Source: Sedimenticola sp.
GTDB taxonomy: Bacteria > Pseudomonadota > Gammaproteobacteria > Chromatiales > Chromatiaceae
Length of the DNA: 7,074 nt
Direction: 5' to 3'
Assembly (NCBI GenBank): GCA_027041035.1
Contig: JALULB010000335.1
Span: forward strand, 1 to 7,074
Shown here: positions 5,400-7,074 of the stretch, piece by piece
Layout of the letters: each line of letters starts with the position of its first letter
Position numbering within the stretch: the first letter of the stretch is position 1
Translations under genes and position numbers: made by a program
The notes under the pieces: model-generated
What the model was told of the DNA's origin: nothing
Seen by the model: only the letters and a program-made list of their open reading frames with translations
Databases searched by the model: none

Positions 5400-6067
5400 C
5401 AACGACAAGGTTCGTGATCGGCCTGCTGCTGCTCATCCTGGTGGTGTTGGGTCTGAGCTGGCTGCTGCCGGATTCGCGACCGGGCAACACCCGGCCGCGC
5501 ACCGACCTGCCCTGGCAGGCGGAAGCCCCGACGCCCGACCGCCTGCGCGTGTTCGACCTGGAACTGCCGACCGCCACCTTGCAAGAAGGCATCACCCGGT
5601 TCGGCCAGTTGGAGGCCGTCTCGCTGTTCGGCACCCAGGACGGCCAGTATGCGTTGGAAGCCTATTTCGGCAACGTCTCGCTGGGGCCGTTGAAGGCGCG
5701 GGTGATCGCCAGGCTGGACGCGCCGCAAGACGAACTCGAACAACTGGCGAAGAACGCCTTGACGATGAAGTACGCGGCCAATGGTGATCGCCGCTTCGTG
5801 CTCGATCAAGACACCATCAAGGCGCAGCTGTCCCGACCGATACGCGCGCTGAGTTACATCCCGGGCTACGCGGGTCTCGATGCCGCGTTCTTTCGCGAGC
5901 GTTTCGGCGCGCCCGAATATGTGAAGCATATCGATGAAAATACCGAGTACTGGCTCTATCCGAAACGCGGCATCAGTCTGTTGCTGAACGCCAAGGGCAA
6001 GGAAGTGTTGGAATACCAGCCGCCCGCCAGCTTCAGCGTGCCCGACGGTGCCGAGAAGGCCGAATGA
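5396..6067 (+). CDS. N-terminally anchored protein of unknown function with BamE-like C-terminal stretch
   Basis: No named family is recognised with confidence. The 223 residues start with a short basic end and one strong hydrophobic segment (5-24, FVIGLLLLILVVLGLSWLL) with no signal peptidase or lipobox site evident, so it is probably anchored in the inner membrane with the rest in the periplasm. A proline-rich linker (25-48) leads to a soluble domain of mixed beta and alpha character. The stretch at about 160-207 (LDAAFFRERFGAPE, then TEYWLYPKRGISLLLN and GKEVLEY) reads like SmpA/OmlA/BamE folds, where a helix ending in FGxP is followed by an aromatic beta strand; this is resemblance only. 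The start overlaps the serB stop in ATGA, and its own stop overlaps cobO the same way, so it is translationally coupled to both. Start choice is firm; function is open. Confidence 0.88.
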   Translation: MTTTRFVIGLLLLILVVLGLSWLLPDSRPGNTRPRTDLPWQAEAPTPDRLRVFDLELPTATLQEGITRFGQLEAVSLFGTQDGQYALEAYFGNVSLGPLKARVIARLDAPQDELEQLAKNALTMKYAANGDRRFVLDQDTIKAQLSRPIRALSYIPGYAGLDAAFFRERFGAPEYVKHIDENTEYWLYPKRGISLLLNAKGKEVLEYQPPASFSVPDGAEKAE

Positions 6068-6600
6068 AGCGCCGCGACAGAAGAAACGGCATCACCCTGG
6101 TGAACACCGGCGAAGGCAAGGGTAAATCGTCCGCCGGCTTCGGCGTCGTGTTTCGCGCCGCCGGCTGGGGCATGAAGGTGTGCGTCATCCAGTACATCAA
6201 GGGCCAATGGAAGACCGGCGAACAACAGGCCGCCGAACGCTTCGAGAATATCGAATGGCACGTGCTGGGCGACGGCTTTACCTGGGATACGCAGAACCCG
6301 GAGCAGGATATCGCAACCAGTCGCGGGATCTGGGAATTCAGCAAGGACAAGATCCGTTCCGGCGAATACGACTTGGTGCTGCTGGACGAAATCAACTACT
6401 GCACCGGCTACGGCTGGATCAGCGGCGCCGAGATAGCGGCATTCATCCGCGACGAAAAACCCGCCTGGATGCACCTGATCCTGACCGGTCGCGACGCCGC
6501 GCCCGAGGTCATCGAGATAGCCGATACAGCCACCGAAATGACCCGCCTGAAGCATGCCTTCGAGAACGACATCAAAGCAGAACAAGGGATGGAATTCTGA
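6064..6600 (+). CDS. cobO: Cob(I)yrinic acid a,c-diamide adenosyltransferase (corrinoid adenosyltransferase)
   Basis: This CobA/CobO/BtuR enzyme transfers the 5'-deoxyadenosyl group of ATP to the reduced cobalt of corrinoids to make the coenzyme B12 form; it serves both de novo synthesis and salvage. The 178-residue protein has the family's P-loop TGEGKGKSS (15-23), VIQYIKGQW (41-49), the diagnostic GFTWDTQN (71-78), a Walker B-like LVLLDEINY (104-112), LTGRDAAPEVIEIADT (140-155) and the closing TEMTRLKHAF...KAEQGMEF. It is shorter than E. coli BtuR (196) because the N-terminal helix is reduced to about 8 residues. The ATG overlaps the previous stop by 4 bp, so it is the last gene of the ycgL-serB run. 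No cobalamin riboswitch is seen before the operon and no other B12 gene is in the window. Whether it is best called cobO or btuR depends on whether the genome makes cobalamin de novo. Confidence 0.96.
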   Translation: MKRRDRRNGITLVNTGEGKGKSSAGFGVVFRAAGWGMKVCVIQYIKGQWKTGEQQAAERFENIEWHVLGDGFTWDTQNPEQDIATSRGIWEFSKDKIRSGEYDLVLLDEINYCTGYGWISGAEIAAFIRDEKPAWMHLILTGRDAAPEVIEIADTATEMTRLKHAFENDIKAEQGMEF

Positions 6601-6653
6601 ACCACGAGAACCGCTAGCCACAATCTCGTCTCAGCGAGCCGTCGCCGCACAGA

Positions 6654-6745
6654 CCAGTGGGTCGGACTTCAGTCCGACAAACGGCGCTGCTTCGGACCAC
6701 CAAACATCACGGCCACACCGCAATCGAATCGAAGCCCTCAAGCAT
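6654..6745. repeat. REP-like repeat, copy 1
   Basis: This copy contains the 18-bp palindrome GTCGGACTTCAGTCCGAC (6661-6678), preceded by CCAGTGG and followed by AAAC and a GC-rich tail. It resembles the widespread GTCGGGCTTCAGCCCGAC class of REP palindromes, which are often moved by RAYT (TnpA-REP) transposases. The first 40 bases are 38/40 identical to copy 2, 132 bp downstream, and weaker similarity continues over about 92 bases. The octamer CAATCTCG precedes both copies (6621 and 6767). Confidence 0.8.
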
Positions 6746-6785
6746 CCGGGTAATTCACCGCGCACCCAATCTCGCCACGACAAAG

Positions 6786-6876
6786 CCAGTGGGTCGGACT
6801 TCAGTCCGACAAACAGCGCCGCTTCAATCCACCAAGCACGTGGCGACACCGCAGTCAGACCGAAGTCCTCAAGCGT
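6786..6876. repeat. REP-like repeat, copy 2
   Basis: Second copy in the same orientation, with the identical 18-bp palindrome at 6793-6810. It differs from copy 1 at 2 of the first 40 positions and more beyond, including one single-base gap. The whole unit, not only the palindrome, is duplicated, so a tandem duplication followed by drift fits better than two independent insertions. Confidence 0.8.
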
Positions 6877-6920
6877 ATGTTAGGCGAAACACGGCATGCC
6901 CAACAATACGCCAGGCAGGA

Positions 6921-7074
6921 CTACTTGACGGATTTTTCGTACATCTTTACCGCCTTGTTCATCTCCTTCAACAGCGGAATATTGAGCTTCGCGGCCTTCG
7001 CCAGACCAGCGGCCGAGGTGTCGGCCTTGTCCAATACCGGCTTATATTCGTTCCACAGGCCCTGAACGACCTCA
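6921..7074 (-). CDS. C-terminal end of a PilJ-type (type IV pili chemotaxis transducer N-terminal domain) protein
   Basis: The gene enters from the right edge; only the last 50 residues are visible (a stray base at 7074 belongs to the preceding codon). The sequence EVVQGLWNEYKPVL (1-14), then a short linker, then NIPLLKEMNKAVKMYEK (31-47) and VK-stop matches the two closing helices of the PilJ-type sensor domain, a periplasmic four-helix module shared with NarX-like sensors. The protein ends right after the domain, with no HAMP or methyl-accepting region, so it is probably a free-standing periplasmic sensor-domain protein rather than a full chemoreceptor. It converges on cobO across the REP-like repeats. 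The reading frame and ending are firm; the domain call rests on a short segment. Confidence 0.75.
   Translation of the reverse strand, partial: EVVQGLWNEYKPVLDKADTSAAGLAKAAKLNIPLLKEMNKAVKMYEKSVK

Larger units (their letters stand above)
6601..6920. other. Gene-free stretch between cobO and the PilJ-like gene
   Basis: These 320 bases carry two diverged direct repeats with REP-like palindromes and no credible gene. Frames that run through it on either strand give low-complexity products containing VGLKSDPL, which is simply the translated palindrome. No T-rich terminator for either flanking gene was found. Confidence 0.75.

Noticed and set aside
6654..6876. Possible CRISPR array from the two direct repeats
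   Set aside because: Only two copies, a 132-bp period, and similarity continuing through the would-be spacer.
6554..6883. Frames on both strands through the cobO/PilJ gap, with products containing FSPTN or VGLKSDPL repeats
   Set aside because: The repeated peptides are translations of the REP-like palindrome; the + frame also overlaps the end of cobO.

Overview
The window is GC-rich chromosomal DNA and looks like ordinary core genome of a gammaproteobacterium. The best pointers are a YcgL-domain protein (a family typical of Gammaproteobacteria), a 404-residue SerB with two ACT domains as in Pseudomonas-type bacteria, and gpsA next to trmL, which echoes the E. coli secB-gpsA-cysE-trmL neighbourhood. 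A sulfur-oxidising or related environmental lineage is possible but not shown. No tRNA, rRNA, CRISPR array, transposase or prophage gene was seen.

Layout from left to right: the 3' part of gpsA (+) meets trmL (-) tail to tail, with two hairpin-forming sequences between them, one of them a perfect 21-bp inverted repeat. trmL is divergent from a class 1B dihydroorotate dehydrogenase gene (+), with only 20 bp between the two starts. Next is a 74-residue uncharacterised helical protein (+) with its own likely promoter and leader. It ends at a strong, probably bidirectional terminator. The facing transcription unit (-) is a TauE/SafE-family permease followed by a 77-residue two-segment membrane protein. 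Divergent from it is a tight four-gene run (+): ycgL, serB, an anchored protein of unknown function, and the corrinoid adenosyltransferase gene (cobO/btuR). Gaps in this run are 1 bp, then two 4-bp ATGA overlaps, so translation is probably coupled. The final 474 bases hold two copies of a diverged ~92-bp repeat carrying a REP-like palindrome, then the 3' end of a PilJ-type sensor-domain gene (-).

Functionally the genes are housekeeping: phospholipid precursor synthesis (gpsA), tRNA wobble-base methylation (trmL), pyrimidine synthesis (pyrD), serine synthesis (serB), cobalamin adenosylation (cobO), and anion export (tauE/safE). I see no defence system or clearly new multi-gene system. The points most worth a second look are the 1B-type PyrD with no PyrK beside it and a Cys-Gly-Cys C-terminus, the 74-residue protein, the anchored protein with a BamE-like C-terminal stretch in the serB-cobO operon, and the placement of repeats at two of the three convergent gene junctions.
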